Assembly (NCBI GenBank): GCA_025965895.1
Contig: JAOPWC010000002.1
Span: 1 to 64,000, forward strand
Direction: 5' to 3'
Length of the DNA stretch: 64,000 nucleotides
From: Mycobacterium sp.
Lineage (GTDB): Bacteria; Actinomycetota; Actinomycetes; Mycobacteriales; Mycobacteriaceae
How positions within the stretch are numbered: position 1 is the stretch's first letter; the number at the start of each line of letters is the position of its first letter. This document shows positions 55,956 through 64,000 of the stretch, one piece after another. The notes below the pieces were generated by a model. It saw only the letters and a list, made by a program, of their open reading frames with translations, had not been told where the DNA came from and did no database searches. The position numbers were made by a program, and so were the translations under genes.

Positions 55956-57359
55956 ATGGCAGACGGTTACGAAGTGGAGCGACTCGGCCAGTTCGTGGTC
56001 CAGGCAAGCCTGTCAGATCTAGGATCTTCGCTAACCACGCTCAAGCGCAACGTGCTCGACAGCATCGCCTGCGCGTTGGGTGCTTTGGATGGAGAGCTCA
56101 TCCCAGAGATCCGGGCGCAGGCCGAACAGTTCACCAGCCGACCGACCACCACCTTCATCGGTGGCGGTCGTACCTCGGTCGATCAGTCGGCGTTCTTCAA
56201 TACCGTCCTGGTGCGTTATCCCGACCTCCTGGATACCTTCTTGACGCCCGGAGGGCTGTGCCACCCCGCCGACGACTTTGGTGCCGTGCTGGCGACGGCC
56301 GAGCACGTGAACGGCACCGGGGCCGATTTTCTGCTGGCCCTGGCCATCGCCTACGAAGTGCAGTGCCGGTTCAGCGCGCAGGTTCCTGTCATGGCGCGCG
56401 GCCTCAATCATGCGCTACAGCTGGCGATGTCGGTGGCCGCCGGAGCGTCCAAGCTGCTTGGTTTCGATGCGGCGCATACCGCCTCGGCCATCGCCGCATC
56501 CAGCGCCGACAACGTCTCACTGGCCGCCGTGCACACAGAACCCGTGTCCACGTGGAAGGGGATCTCGCCGGCGATCACCGGCATGCGCGCTGTCTACACG
56601 ACGCTGCTCGTCGGCCGCGGCACGACTGGCCCGCGCGCGCTGATCGACGGCCCCAACGGTCTCGTCCAGCTATTCGACCAGAGCATCGACTTCCGCACCG
56701 ACGATCACTCGCTGACCGCTGTCGAGCAGACTTACCTCAAGCAGTACTGCTCATTGATCCACGGCCAGATCATCATCGACGCCACGCTGGCTATCCGCGA
56801 CCACCATCGAATTGCCGGCGACGATGTCGCTCAAGTTACCCTCGAAGTGTTCCAAGGCGCATATGACTTCGCCGGAGGAGGAAGCTACGGGAACAAGGAC
56901 CACCCACAGACCAAAGAACAGGCCGATTACAACCTGAGGTATCTCAGCGCCGTCGCACTGCTCGACGGCCAGGTGGGACCCGAACAACTCGAGACCGAAC
57001 GGGTCCGCCGCGCCGACGTACAGAACCTGCTGCAGCGGGTCAGCGTTTCACCGGCGGACGACCTCACTGCCGCGTACCCTGCACGTACCTCCGCTCGCGT
57101 ACACATCACACTGAAGGATGGACGCAGCTTCGACCGGGAGCAATCCGATTTCGAAGGCTCGCCAACCCGTCCCATGTCGTGGCAGCGGGTAGTGGACAAA
57201 TTCCACTGGCTAGCAGAGCCATTCGCCGACGACACCCTACAGGCCGACATCGTCAGCGCCGTCGAGAAACTCGACGCCATTCCAATTACTGAGCTCACCG
57301 GTCTGCTCGGGGCAGTCAGTCCCACACCGAAACGGCCGCGCACACGCGGCAGGCCCTGA
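55956..57359 (+). CDS. MmgE/PrpD-family protein
   Basis: A 467-residue member of the 2-methylcitrate dehydratase/cis-aconitate decarboxylase family. Key features are LKRNVLDSIACALGALDGEL, TFIGGGRTSVDQSAFFNTVL, then RYPDLLDTF where many members have the N-xxA-x-R-x-LD-xND motif, HPADDFGAVLATAEH and the LKQYCSLIHGQIIIDATLAI segment. Length and order are normal. Exact substrate unknown; it need not act in the methylcitrate cycle since no PrpC or PrpB gene is near. ATG 55956 follows GGGAGCGGG. Divergent from the catabolic-like minus-strand genes. Confidence 0.88.
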   Translation: MADGYEVERLGQFVVQASLSDLGSSLTTLKRNVLDSIACALGALDGELIPEIRAQAEQFTSRPTTTFIGGGRTSVDQSAFFNTVLVRYPDLLDTFLTPGGLCHPADDFGAVLATAEHVNGTGADFLLALAIAYEVQCRFSAQVPVMARGLNHALQLAMSVAAGASKLLGFDAAHTASAIAASSADNVSLAAVHTEPVSTWKGISPAITGMRAVYTTLLVGRGTTGPRALIDGPNGLVQLFDQSIDFRTDDHSLTAVEQTYLKQYCSLIHGQIIIDATLAIRDHHRIAGDDVAQVTLEVFQGAYDFAGGGSYGNKDHPQTKEQADYNLRYLSAVALLDGQVGPEQLETERVRRADVQNLLQRVSVSPADDLTAAYPARTSARVHITLKDGRSFDREQSDFEGSPTRPMSWQRVVDKFHWLAEPFADDTLQADIVSAVEKLDAIPITELTGLLGAVSPTPKRPRTRGRP

Positions 57360-57431
57360 ACTGTCGCACTATGGCTCGAATGGTCGAAACAGATTGGGCC
57401 ACCAGCTAATAATCAACATGGCGTACTTCAC

Positions 57432-57450
57432 CGGTAATCTGCGATTACCG
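57432..57450. terminator. Hairpin between convergent genes
   Basis: CGGTAATC-tgc-GATTACCG, a perfect 8-bp stem, between the PrpD-like stop and the haem peroxidase stop. No U-run. Probable bidirectional terminator. Confidence 0.6.
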
Positions 57451-57553
57451 CCGTCCCCGGCGAAAATCCACGCAACTAGTCGCGTCCGGCATGGGTGCCA
57501 TGCGCCAGCCGACCCGACGCCGGGCAGCGCTCCTGGCTGATGTGGTAGAGCGC

Positions 57554-59350
57554 TCAATCGGGGTTGCCCGGGCGAACCCGTACCCAGGGGGCGAACGGAT
57601 TCTCGACACCCCGCAGGGCCGGTTCGAGCGCCGGGTAGTGCCGCAGCAGGACCGTGCGCAATTTGTTGCGATTGACCCAGTCGAAGCCCACCTGGGTGTA
57701 GACGTCGGGCCGGAAACAGTCGGTGAGGAACCGGTCGCTCTCCAGCCGCCGGGACGCCATCAGGATGAACACCCGGAAAGCGGTGTCGCTGAACCCGAAT
57801 CCCTTGGGCTTCGGCTCGGCATACAGCCCGACCATCAGGTCGACGCGTTCGACATCGCCGTAGATCTGGCGCAGTTCCTCGGCCCAGGCGGGGTTGTCGG
57901 TGAGCTCGTTGAACGACGACGCAGGTTTGAGGCGGAAGAGCCGCCGAAACTCGTTGTAGCGCGGGACTCCTCGTTCCCGGGTCCGCAGCACGTCGACCGC
58001 GGCCAGGTCGATCCGCGTCCCGTCGGCTTTGGTGAAATCGCGCAACTGGTTGGGGTAGTTGTGCAGGGTGATCGCACCGGGATGGGAGCGCCCGAACGAG
58101 TACAACAGGTCGGCCATCGGGACTTCCTTGAGCCGTTCGCGCACATGGAAGAAGGTCAATTCGGAAAACGTCCGTTCGACGATCGGTTGGTCGTCGCGCA
58201 CCGAGCGGAAGACGAATTCGTCGGGTATCAGCGGATGCATCCGGTAGACGGCAACGAACTCCTCGGTGAGGGAGTACGGAACGCCGTGATGGTTGGTGGC
58301 GGAGCCGGGGATGCCGCTGATCACTTCGTTTTTCGAGATGCGACCGACACGCTCGGCGAACCGCTCGCCCAGGAGCCCGTACCAGTTCGTCCGCATCCCG
58401 AAGACGGTCGTCGGGTGGGCGATGATGGCCGGTGTCCAGTCGACGGTGTGGATCTTGCACATCAGGGCGGTATTGACCAGCCGCGCGGTGTCGTAGAGCT
58501 CCTGGTCGGACATCCCGGGATATTTTGCGGCGAGCGCGCCACAAATCGCGTTGTGTTCCTTCATGAACAGCGAATGCAGCAGCGCAAGACCGACCCAGAA
58601 GTTCCCGGCAGGGCCTTTGATATCGACGTGGTGAGCGAGTGCTTCGGGCGGAAGCCCGTCCTCGTCCAGGCCGAGCTCGCCGCCCTCATGGGAACGCAAC
58701 GCATTGGCGAAATCTGGTGTATCCCCGTAGATTTGGGAGGCGTCCCACCAATGGGTGTCTTGGTTAACATAGGTTGGGGGACGCCCGGGGTCGGGGCTGG
58801 GGTCCGGTTCGGTCCGGGAGATCTTCATGGGATTTGTGAACCAGTGGTCGCCCGGTTGGTCCAGCGGAACCTCCCATGGGTAAGTGTCGAGGGTGGGGTG
58901 GCTTAACCAGTCGTGGACTTCGTACTGGATCCAGGCTGCGGCCAACAGGTTCAGCGTGGTGGCCGGCTCGAACGACTCACGCGCAAGCAGACGCCGACTG
59001 ATCACCCGCGGGCTGGGGTCCAACAGCTGCGCCGGTTCCTCGGGACGGGTGCGCTCCGGGGGGACGTTCCGCCCGAACCGGCTTCCCGTCGACCCCATCA
59101 GCGGGTCATCGAGGTCGTTGAAGGTGCCGTTCATCATGCGGGCGTCAAGGCGGTTAATGACGTTCGGGTCGCTGTAGGACGGCTTATCGCAAGGGCCACG
59201 GCCGGTGCTGTAGAGGTTGTGCGTTCGAAGCCGGTTGCGCAGACCGAGCAAGACGAGGACGCCGAGTGGCGTGGGTAGCCGCGACCATCCGATCGTTTGG
59301 TCCACCATCTCGGCTGCGCGGGACAACACCCGCGACAGCGTTCCGCTCAT
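57554..59350 (-). CDS. Fatty-acid alpha-dioxygenase-like haem peroxidase
   Basis: A 598-residue member of the animal-haem-peroxidase superfamily, closest in motifs to plant and bacterial alpha-dioxygenases, which add O2 at C2 of fatty acids to give 2-hydroperoxides. Distal-haem region NLLAAAWIQYEVHDWLSH has His146. WWDASQIYGD, FMKEHNAIC and KIHTVDWTP match conserved blocks. SLTEEFVAVYRMHPLIPD carries the catalytic Tyr369 and proximal His372 in the Y-R-M-H order seen in alpha-DOX. No signal peptide. It is the last gene of a three-gene operon, starting 10 bases after the hydrolase stop, so its substrate may be released by that hydrolase. Confidence 0.9.
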   Translation of the reverse strand: MSGTLSRVLSRAAEMVDQTIGWSRLPTPLGVLVLLGLRNRLRTHNLYSTGRGPCDKPSYSDPNVINRLDARMMNGTFNDLDDPLMGSTGSRFGRNVPPERTRPEEPAQLLDPSPRVISRRLLARESFEPATTLNLLAAAWIQYEVHDWLSHPTLDTYPWEVPLDQPGDHWFTNPMKISRTEPDPSPDPGRPPTYVNQDTHWWDASQIYGDTPDFANALRSHEGGELGLDEDGLPPEALAHHVDIKGPAGNFWVGLALLHSLFMKEHNAICGALAAKYPGMSDQELYDTARLVNTALMCKIHTVDWTPAIIAHPTTVFGMRTNWYGLLGERFAERVGRISKNEVISGIPGSATNHHGVPYSLTEEFVAVYRMHPLIPDEFVFRSVRDDQPIVERTFSELTFFHVRERLKEVPMADLLYSFGRSHPGAITLHNYPNQLRDFTKADGTRIDLAAVDVLRTRERGVPRYNEFRRLFRLKPASSFNELTDNPAWAEELRQIYGDVERVDLMVGLYAEPKPKGFGFSDTAFRVFILMASRRLESDRFLTDCFRPDVYTQVGFDWVNRNKLRTVLLRHYPALEPALRGVENPFAPWVRVRPGNPD

Positions 59351-59360
59351 ACCGGCCCTT

Positions 59361-60701
59361 TCAGTGGGTGTTCAGACCGCCCGCTGCCGCGGCGACCCAG
59401 GCAAGCTGTGGATAGAAGATGTCGCTGTGCGCGCCCGAGGGCGAGTTGCCCTGGGTGACGACATCCGACGAGTCCAGGTTGAGAATCGTGCCCGGTTTGA
59501 ACGGGTAGGCGGTGCCGGTTAGCCCGAGGATTTGGGATTCGACGTTGTAGGCGCCGTCGGATCCCATCGCCCGCCAGCGTGCCAGCGGATCGGCAACCGC
59601 GGCCGCGTCGTCGCCTGCGGCGGCCGCAGCCAGTGGGTAGAACGTGCCCAGGGCGCGGTCGTGGCTGGAGTAGCAGATGCTCATCGGTCCGTCGATGTGA
59701 GCGAGCTTGCCGGCGAGCGCGCCGGCGCCGGGCCGGAACGGCAGGGCATCGGTGAATGCGAAGCGAGAGAAGGCACCCTCAAGGAGTGTGACGGCTTTGA
59801 CCGGTGAGGGCTGCGCGTCGGGCAGTCCAGCAAGGGCGAACGACACCAGCCGGGCCCCGAAGCTGTGCCCGATGAGGTGGATCCTCAACTGGGGGAACGC
59901 GTCGACCAGCTGGCCGATGAGGGGACCGAGCCCTTTTTCGCCCACCACGCCGGCCCGGTTCTTCATTTGCCAGTATGTGAGTTGGCGCAGGGCCTCTTTC
60001 GCGCCGTTCCATAGTTTGGCGCCGAATTCATCGAGGCCGGCGGCGCCGCCTCCGCCGCCGAAGTCGACACCCGCGTCGGCAAGTCCGTCGCCGAACTTGG
60101 TGAAGACATCGGTGGGAGCTCGTTGGGGATCAAGCATGCCCGGCTCTGTTGAGGCGTCCGCTTCGCCGTCGTTGAAGCCGGAGGCTGTGGCGGCGCTGAA
60201 GTCTCTCATCGTCGTGAAGAGTTGCGCGGCACCTTCGGCCGTCGGCGGCTGGGCGAGCAGATCGGCTATTGCGTCGAGCTGGGCGGTTCCGGTGGGGAAC
60301 ATGTCCTTGAGGTCCTGCAGTTGGGCCGGATCGATGGTCGGTGCGCCCGCGGGGATCTGCGGCTGTTCGTTGAGCGCGGCGGCGCCGCCCGCGTTGGCTT
60401 GGGGCGCCGCCTCGAAGTCCGGGATCGGCTCGTCACGCCACAGCTCGGAGGGCCAGCGGATGCCGACGAATCCGACTTTGCGGTTCGGGTCGAGTTGGGC
60501 GGCCAGGAGAGCGAACCACCGGGCATACAGCGACGTCGCGGTGGCCTCGTCGTTGTTCCAGCCGTGGGAGAACATCACGAGGTCGGTGACCTCGTCGGCG
60601 CCGATGCCGTCGACGACGTCGGATTTGGTTTGGGGGTCGACGTCGCCGTCCTTGTCGAAGACGAGGCGCCACAGGGGTCGATTGGCGATGGTGTCGGTCA
60701 T
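59361..60701 (-). CDS. Alpha/beta hydrolase (lipase/esterase-like)
   Basis: A 446-residue cytoplasmic alpha/beta hydrolase. It has the oxyanion strand LVMFSHGWNND (about 41-51), a large helical insertion rich in Ala/Pro/Asp (about 95-245), and the nucleophile elbow HLIGHSFGAR with Ser280. Candidate acid and base residues lie in MSICYSSHDRALGTFYPLA and in the GAHSDIFYP segment near the end. The insertion probably forms a cap domain. ATG 60701 follows GAAGGA; the frame extends 28 codons upstream into the protease gene's end but lacks a site there. Middle gene of the protease-hydrolase-dioxygenase operon. Substrate unknown. Confidence 0.85.
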   Translation of the reverse strand: MTDTIANRPLWRLVFDKDGDVDPQTKSDVVDGIGADEVTDLVMFSHGWNNDEATATSLYARWFALLAAQLDPNRKVGFVGIRWPSELWRDEPIPDFEAAPQANAGGAAALNEQPQIPAGAPTIDPAQLQDLKDMFPTGTAQLDAIADLLAQPPTAEGAAQLFTTMRDFSAATASGFNDGEADASTEPGMLDPQRAPTDVFTKFGDGLADAGVDFGGGGGAAGLDEFGAKLWNGAKEALRQLTYWQMKNRAGVVGEKGLGPLIGQLVDAFPQLRIHLIGHSFGARLVSFALAGLPDAQPSPVKAVTLLEGAFSRFAFTDALPFRPGAGALAGKLAHIDGPMSICYSSHDRALGTFYPLAAAAAGDDAAAVADPLARWRAMGSDGAYNVESQILGLTGTAYPFKPGTILNLDSSDVVTQGNSPSGAHSDIFYPQLAWVAAAAGGLNTH

Positions 60702-60723
60702 GGCTGGTCCTTCGGGCTGGGTG

Positions 60724-62604
60724 TTAGACGGATTGCAGAGCGCGCATGAGGTCCACCAGGCCGCCTCCCTGAAAGGCGGGGTCACGGCCCAACGGGGTGG
60801 CCGACGCGACCAAGATGCGTTTGATGTCTTCGGGTTTGCCGATCAGTTCACGTTGCACGGACAGGAGTGCGGCGATGGCTCCCGAGACGTGCGGCGCCGC
60901 CATGCTGGTGCCGCTGTCCTCGACGTAGACCGCTGCTCCGTCGAGGCCCTGCAGGTTTGCTTGCTCGACAGCGAAGAGGTTCTTGCCCGCGGCGGCAGAG
61001 GTGATCCGTTCGCCCGGGGCGACGAGGTCCGGTTTGGCGCGACCGTCCCCGGTCGGGCCGCGCGAGGAGAAGTACGACACCCCGAATGTGTGCGGCGAGT
61101 CCCGGTGGGTGGATCCGACGGTGATCGCACGTTCGGCGTTGCCTGGGTCGTTGATCGTGATCGCGGCGCTGAATCTGGTGACGTCGGTGGCGAATTTGGG
61201 GTTCAAGGTGACATAGCCGGTGTTGCCCGCCGCCACGACCACGACCACTCCGGAGCGCACCAGTTTGTCCACTTCGGCACACAGCGGGCTCTGGCCGCAT
61301 GCAAACCATTGCGCCGAGAACTCATATCCCAGGCTGAGGTTTACGCCGTGGATGCGTGGCAGTTTGTCGCTCGAGGCGTTGACTTCCCGCACGTAGGCCA
61401 GGGCCCGCATGACCCTGCTGACCCGGCTCGAGAGATCCCCTGCGGCGAGCACCTTGAGGCTGACCAGCTTGGCGCGCGGCGCCATGCCCGCGAGGAGGTT
61501 GATGTCGGGGACGTCTCTGGGCTGGATGATCGGGAATGCGCTGTCGGGTGACCCGGGGTTGAAACGCTTCTCAGTGGCGATCACCTTCCGTTCTGTTCCC
61601 GGCGGTGGATCCCACATCTCCAATCCACCGGCGATGATTCCCGCGACGTGGGTGCCGTGCCCGTCGTCGTCGGAAAGGGGACTCTGTTGTTCGGCGGTGT
61701 CGACGGTAAAGTCGCGATGCAGATCCCGCACCGACGCATCCGTAAGCGTCGTGTACCCGCAGAAGTGGGGATGGCCCGCCCACACGCCGGAATCGACCAC
61801 CCCCCAGACGATCCCGTCGCCGAAGCTGTTGAACGAACGTTGCGCCGCCACGGCCTTGATCGTTGTGGAGGACCCATCGATCTGCGGGTGTGCCTCGAAG
61901 TCCGGCCAAATCCGGTAGATCGCTCGTTTCGGCCAATCCAGGGGCGCCGCGTCGGCCGATACCAGACGTTCCAGCTGGCTGGTCGTCAGCTCGCCGACCG
62001 CGTACTCGGAAACAGGGAACGGCTCGCCGGGACCGTCGACGAGCCTCCAGAGGTAGTTGACTCGTTTCATCGCATCGGCGGCCCCTGACTGGAACCGCAG
62101 GTTCAGTTCGATCATGATCGGCCACGGTGTCGACCAGGCCTCCGTTGGGTCGGATTCGGGATTTTGTCCGAACCGCTCGCGTAGCGCCGGTGTTAATACC
62201 CCGGCCACCAGCGGATCCCGGCTGTCCGGCTGTCCGTTGCCCGCAGCGAGAAGGTCGCGTTCTGGCTCCGCCGAGGCCTGCTCGCACGCCTGATCCACGC
62301 CGTCTTGACCGGTCTTCGTCAGACCGAATGTCGAATCGGGGTCGGTCTGGTCCGGGTTGACCCCGGACGGTCCGTCCTGGACGAGGCCCGCGTCGATGAG
62401 GCGCTGCAGAGCTTCGTCGACTCGGTTCTGCCACTGCGGCTTGTCGCCTTCGTACAGCCGCGCTTTCGTATCGAAGCGCGACGCGAACCGCGCGGCCACC
62501 ATTTCGCGCAAAGTCCGCCGGTCCGACGTGATTGTCCTTGACGCGAGGTCACCCAGCGCACAGAGCACGCGGTTGTCCCAGGGGTCTGTTTCATCTGCAT
62601 CCAC
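60724..62604 (-). CDS. Subtilisin-family (S8) protease with winged-helix-like N-terminus
   Basis: A 626-residue serine protease without signal peptide. Catalytic residues are Asp271 in GVVDSGV, His316 in DDGHGTHVAG and Ser567 in GTSMAAPH, with oxyanion Asn461 in AAGNTG, all intact. Residues 1 to about 105 look like a winged helix of the Mrr_N type: VLCALGDLASRTITSDRRTL, KPQWQNRVDEALQRLIDAGL and FGLTKTGQDGV. About 110-255 form an uncharacterised linker domain. A cytosolic subtilase with a regulatory DNA-binding-like domain is unusual. It starts at GTG 62604 and heads the operon; the hydrolase gene starts 22 bases after its stop. Confidence 0.88.
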   Translation of the reverse strand: MDADETDPWDNRVLCALGDLASRTITSDRRTLREMVAARFASRFDTKARLYEGDKPQWQNRVDEALQRLIDAGLVQDGPSGVNPDQTDPDSTFGLTKTGQDGVDQACEQASAEPERDLLAAGNGQPDSRDPLVAGVLTPALRERFGQNPESDPTEAWSTPWPIMIELNLRFQSGAADAMKRVNYLWRLVDGPGEPFPVSEYAVGELTTSQLERLVSADAAPLDWPKRAIYRIWPDFEAHPQIDGSSTTIKAVAAQRSFNSFGDGIVWGVVDSGVWAGHPHFCGYTTLTDASVRDLHRDFTVDTAEQQSPLSDDDGHGTHVAGIIAGGLEMWDPPPGTERKVIATEKRFNPGSPDSAFPIIQPRDVPDINLLAGMAPRAKLVSLKVLAAGDLSSRVSRVMRALAYVREVNASSDKLPRIHGVNLSLGYEFSAQWFACGQSPLCAEVDKLVRSGVVVVVAAGNTGYVTLNPKFATDVTRFSAAITINDPGNAERAITVGSTHRDSPHTFGVSYFSSRGPTGDGRAKPDLVAPGERITSAAAGKNLFAVEQANLQGLDGAAVYVEDSGTSMAAPHVSGAIAALLSVQRELIGKPEDIKRILVASATPLGRDPAFQGGGLVDLMRALQSV

Positions 62605-62777
62605 CGCGCCCCCCGGCGTTGCCTCGGGACTGCCTATTCAATGTTGCTATTCAACACCGCGATAGCCGTTGCGTCTGCGTAATCACGTTGATGGTTTTGT
62701 TCTCTCATTCAAGTGGCCTGCCGGGGGCGGCTGAACCGACTATGGCGCGGCGTCTTGTCGGGAGGCATTGTGGTGGT

Positions 62778-63059
62778 ATGCATGCTCTCCGACATCAAGC
62801 GGCGCGGCTGGGTTTGGTCACGGGCGTCGCGGCGACCGCAGTCGCGATCGCTGCCGCGCCGGTGTTCAGCGCACCGCCGAGTGCGCTCACCGTCGTCGCG
62901 GCGTGCCCCCCTGGTGAAGTCCCCAATCCAGCCGGCTACGGCTGCGTGCCGGTCCTGGCGCCCGGGGGTGCCGTCGTCGGCGCGCCGACCGAGGAAGAAC
63001 TCAGCGCCTGCCACGGCGGGAATCTGTACTTCTGCGTCGACCCGTATGGCCGCCGCTAG
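62778..63059 (+). CDS. Small secreted Cys-containing protein
   Basis: A 93-residue exported protein. Its signal peptide (HALRHQAARLGLVTGVAATA, then VAIAAAPVFSA) ends near residue 32. The mature part has four Cys (ACPPG, GYGCVP, ACHGG, YFCVD), enough for two disulfides, and the motif APGGAVVGAPTEEELSACHG. The C-terminal G-A-P-T-x-x-x-L resembles that of the protein at 7002. GGGAGG lies about 14 bases upstream of the ATG. Divergent from the protease operon, 173 bases apart. Function unknown. Confidence 0.72.
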   Translation: MHALRHQAARLGLVTGVAATAVAIAAAPVFSAPPSALTVVAACPPGEVPNPAGYGCVPVLAPGGAVVGAPTEEELSACHGGNLYFCVDPYGRR

Positions 63060-63189
63060 CCACCCGGGCGGCGTCACCTCTTCACCAGGAGCATCATTTT
63101 CGGCTGATCCGACTGGTCCCAGATTGCTGCTACGACTACGCATAATGTGTCTGATGCAGTTCGACACTCCTGAGCGGCCGGGGCTCCGC

Positions 63190-64000
63190 TTATTTAGATA
63201 TTTCGTGCCGCATCAGCTTGGCCAGTTCGTCGCGATCGGCGGCATCCAGTTTGAAGCACGCCCGGTACACGTGACCTTCGACCGTGCGGACCGACAACGT
63301 CAACCGCTCGGCGATTTCCTTGTTCGACAGGCCCGCGGCGACGAGCAGGGCGATCTCGCGCTCGCGGACGCTCACGGGCAGGGGCTGCGCCGCGGACTTG
63401 ATGGCCGGGGTCACCGCTCCACCGCACACGGTGGCCAGTCGTAATGCCCGCGCCGCCGCATCCTGGCTTTTGCGCCGCTGACCGCCGTGATCGTGCAATG
63501 GTGCCGCCTGCGCAGCCGAGTCCGCCGCGGAAAGCAGCAGGCCGGCGCGTTCGAATTCCGCACTGACCGCGTCAAGGGCGGCCGCGTCGGCGGCGGCGAC
63601 AGCTGCGCCGTGGCGGGCTTGCAGGGACACCACGTTTCCCTCGACATGGTCCACCAGTGCGGCCAGCCGGTCGGCGACGGTGCGGTCACCGAATCTGGCC
63701 GCGTGGTGCAGCGCCTCGGCTTCGACGGCGAACTGACCGGACTGGTGTGCGACATCTGCGGCGGCGCGGGCCAATTCGACCGCGCGACGCTCGAACCCCT
63801 TGGTCGCCGCCACCCACGATTTGGCGATCGTCACCTGCGGAGAATGCAGCGCCATGAACTGACCGGTGTGTTCCAGGGAATCGGCGAGCACGCGCTCTGC
63901 CTGGTCGGCGCGGCCCAGCGCCGCATAGGCCCTCGCCAGCAGGTGCCGCGCGGGCAGCAGCCACGGCAGTGAGGCCTCGGCCGCCAGCGCCGCCAGCGCC
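63190..64000 (-). CDS. LuxR-family regulator, C-terminal part (5' end outside window)
   Basis: About 269 residues are visible and the frame is open to the right edge. The N-terminal visible part is helical, Ala/Leu-rich and TPR-like (LARAYAALGRADQAERVLAD; ARAAADVAHQSGQFAVEAEA), as in the signal domains of large LuxR (LAL-type) regulators. The C-terminal helix-turn-helix reads LPVSVREREIALLVAAGLSN, then KEIAERLTLSVRTVEGHVYR. A large ATPase domain may lie outside the window, but this cannot be seen. Target genes are not evident. Confidence 0.88.
   Translation of the reverse strand, partial: ALAALAAEASLPWLLPARHLLARAYAALGRADQAERVLADSLEHTGQFMALHSPQVTIAKSWVAATKGFERRAVELARAAADVAHQSGQFAVEAEALHHAARFGDRTVADRLAALVDHVEGNVVSLQARHGAAVAAADAAALDAVSAEFERAGLLLSAADSAAQAAPLHDHGGQRRKSQDAAARALRLATVCGGAVTPAIKSAAQPLPVSVREREIALLVAAGLSNKEIAERLTLSVRTVEGHVYRACFKLDAADRDELAKLMRHEISK

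Noticed and set aside
57491..58906. 471-codon plus-strand frame
   Set aside because: Antisense to the alpha-dioxygenase-like gene.
59707..61551. 614-codon plus-strand frame
   Set aside because: Antisense to the hydrolase and protease genes; Ser/Ala/Pro-rich shadow.

Overview
The window is high-GC actinobacterial DNA and almost certainly mycobacterial. The diagnostic genes are an MmpL transporter, an Lsr2 nucleoid protein, a KasB-type ketoacyl synthase, an EccA-like type VII ATPase, a Culp-type cutinase, a PE-PPE-domain hydrolase and a TcpC/VirB4-type transfer apparatus. The mix of conjugation genes, lipid-metabolism cargo, many frameshifted genes and an IS110 remnant fits a large plasmid or an integrated mobile region. 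No replication gene, integrase, tRNA, rRNA or CRISPR array was recognised, so plasmid and chromosome cannot be separated here.

Layout: 1-1892 holds an mmpL gene running off the left edge. 1.9-13.0 kb is loosely packed: several very small secreted proteins, an IS110-family remnant (4188-4902), an M20 amidohydrolase, a DUF6777-like lipoprotein and a frameshifted MFS/MHS transporter. 13.2-24.8 kb is the transfer region: a VirD4-type coupling protein, Lsr2, three membrane or envelope proteins including a TcpC/VirB8-like one, two small VirB2/VirB3-like membrane proteins, a VirB4 ATPase, a VirB6-like channel protein and, translationally coupled at the end, an EccA-like AAA+ ATPase.

25.6-34.2 kb is cargo: a membrane protein with three SHOCT motifs, kasB, small envelope proteins, a broken phospholipase-D-like gene, a DUF4345 protein and an XRE-like regulator. 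A MobF relaxase/helicase gene (34248-37055) follows on the minus strand. 37.8-43.5 kb holds an ene-reductase/TIGR03086 fusion with a TetR regulator, an uncharacterised protein, a cysteine-dioxygenase-like scrap and a membrane-anchored protein of lower GC. 43.7-51.5 kb holds a methyltransferase/MerR divergent pair with a MerR-style promoter, a cutinase, small proteins, an acyltransferase and a PE-PPE-domain hydrolase.

51.7-57.4 kb is a catabolic or stress-like group: enoyl-CoA hydratase family, GlcG/HbpS-like, VOC, duplicated muconolactone-isomerase-like, a frameshifted DJ-1/PfpI gene and MmgE/PrpD. 57.5-62.6 kb is a compact three-gene minus-strand operon: a subtilisin with a putative DNA-binding-like N-terminus, an alpha/beta hydrolase and a fatty-acid alpha-dioxygenase-like haem peroxidase. 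This is the best candidate in the window for an undescribed system. A small secreted protein and the C-terminal part of a LuxR-type regulator close the window.

How the genes fit together: relaxase, coupling protein and VirB4/VirB6/VirB8-like parts supply what is expected of a mycobacterial conjugation machine, with Lsr2 as a possible silencer of the transferred DNA. The accessory genes are biased towards cell-envelope lipid and oxylipin chemistry.
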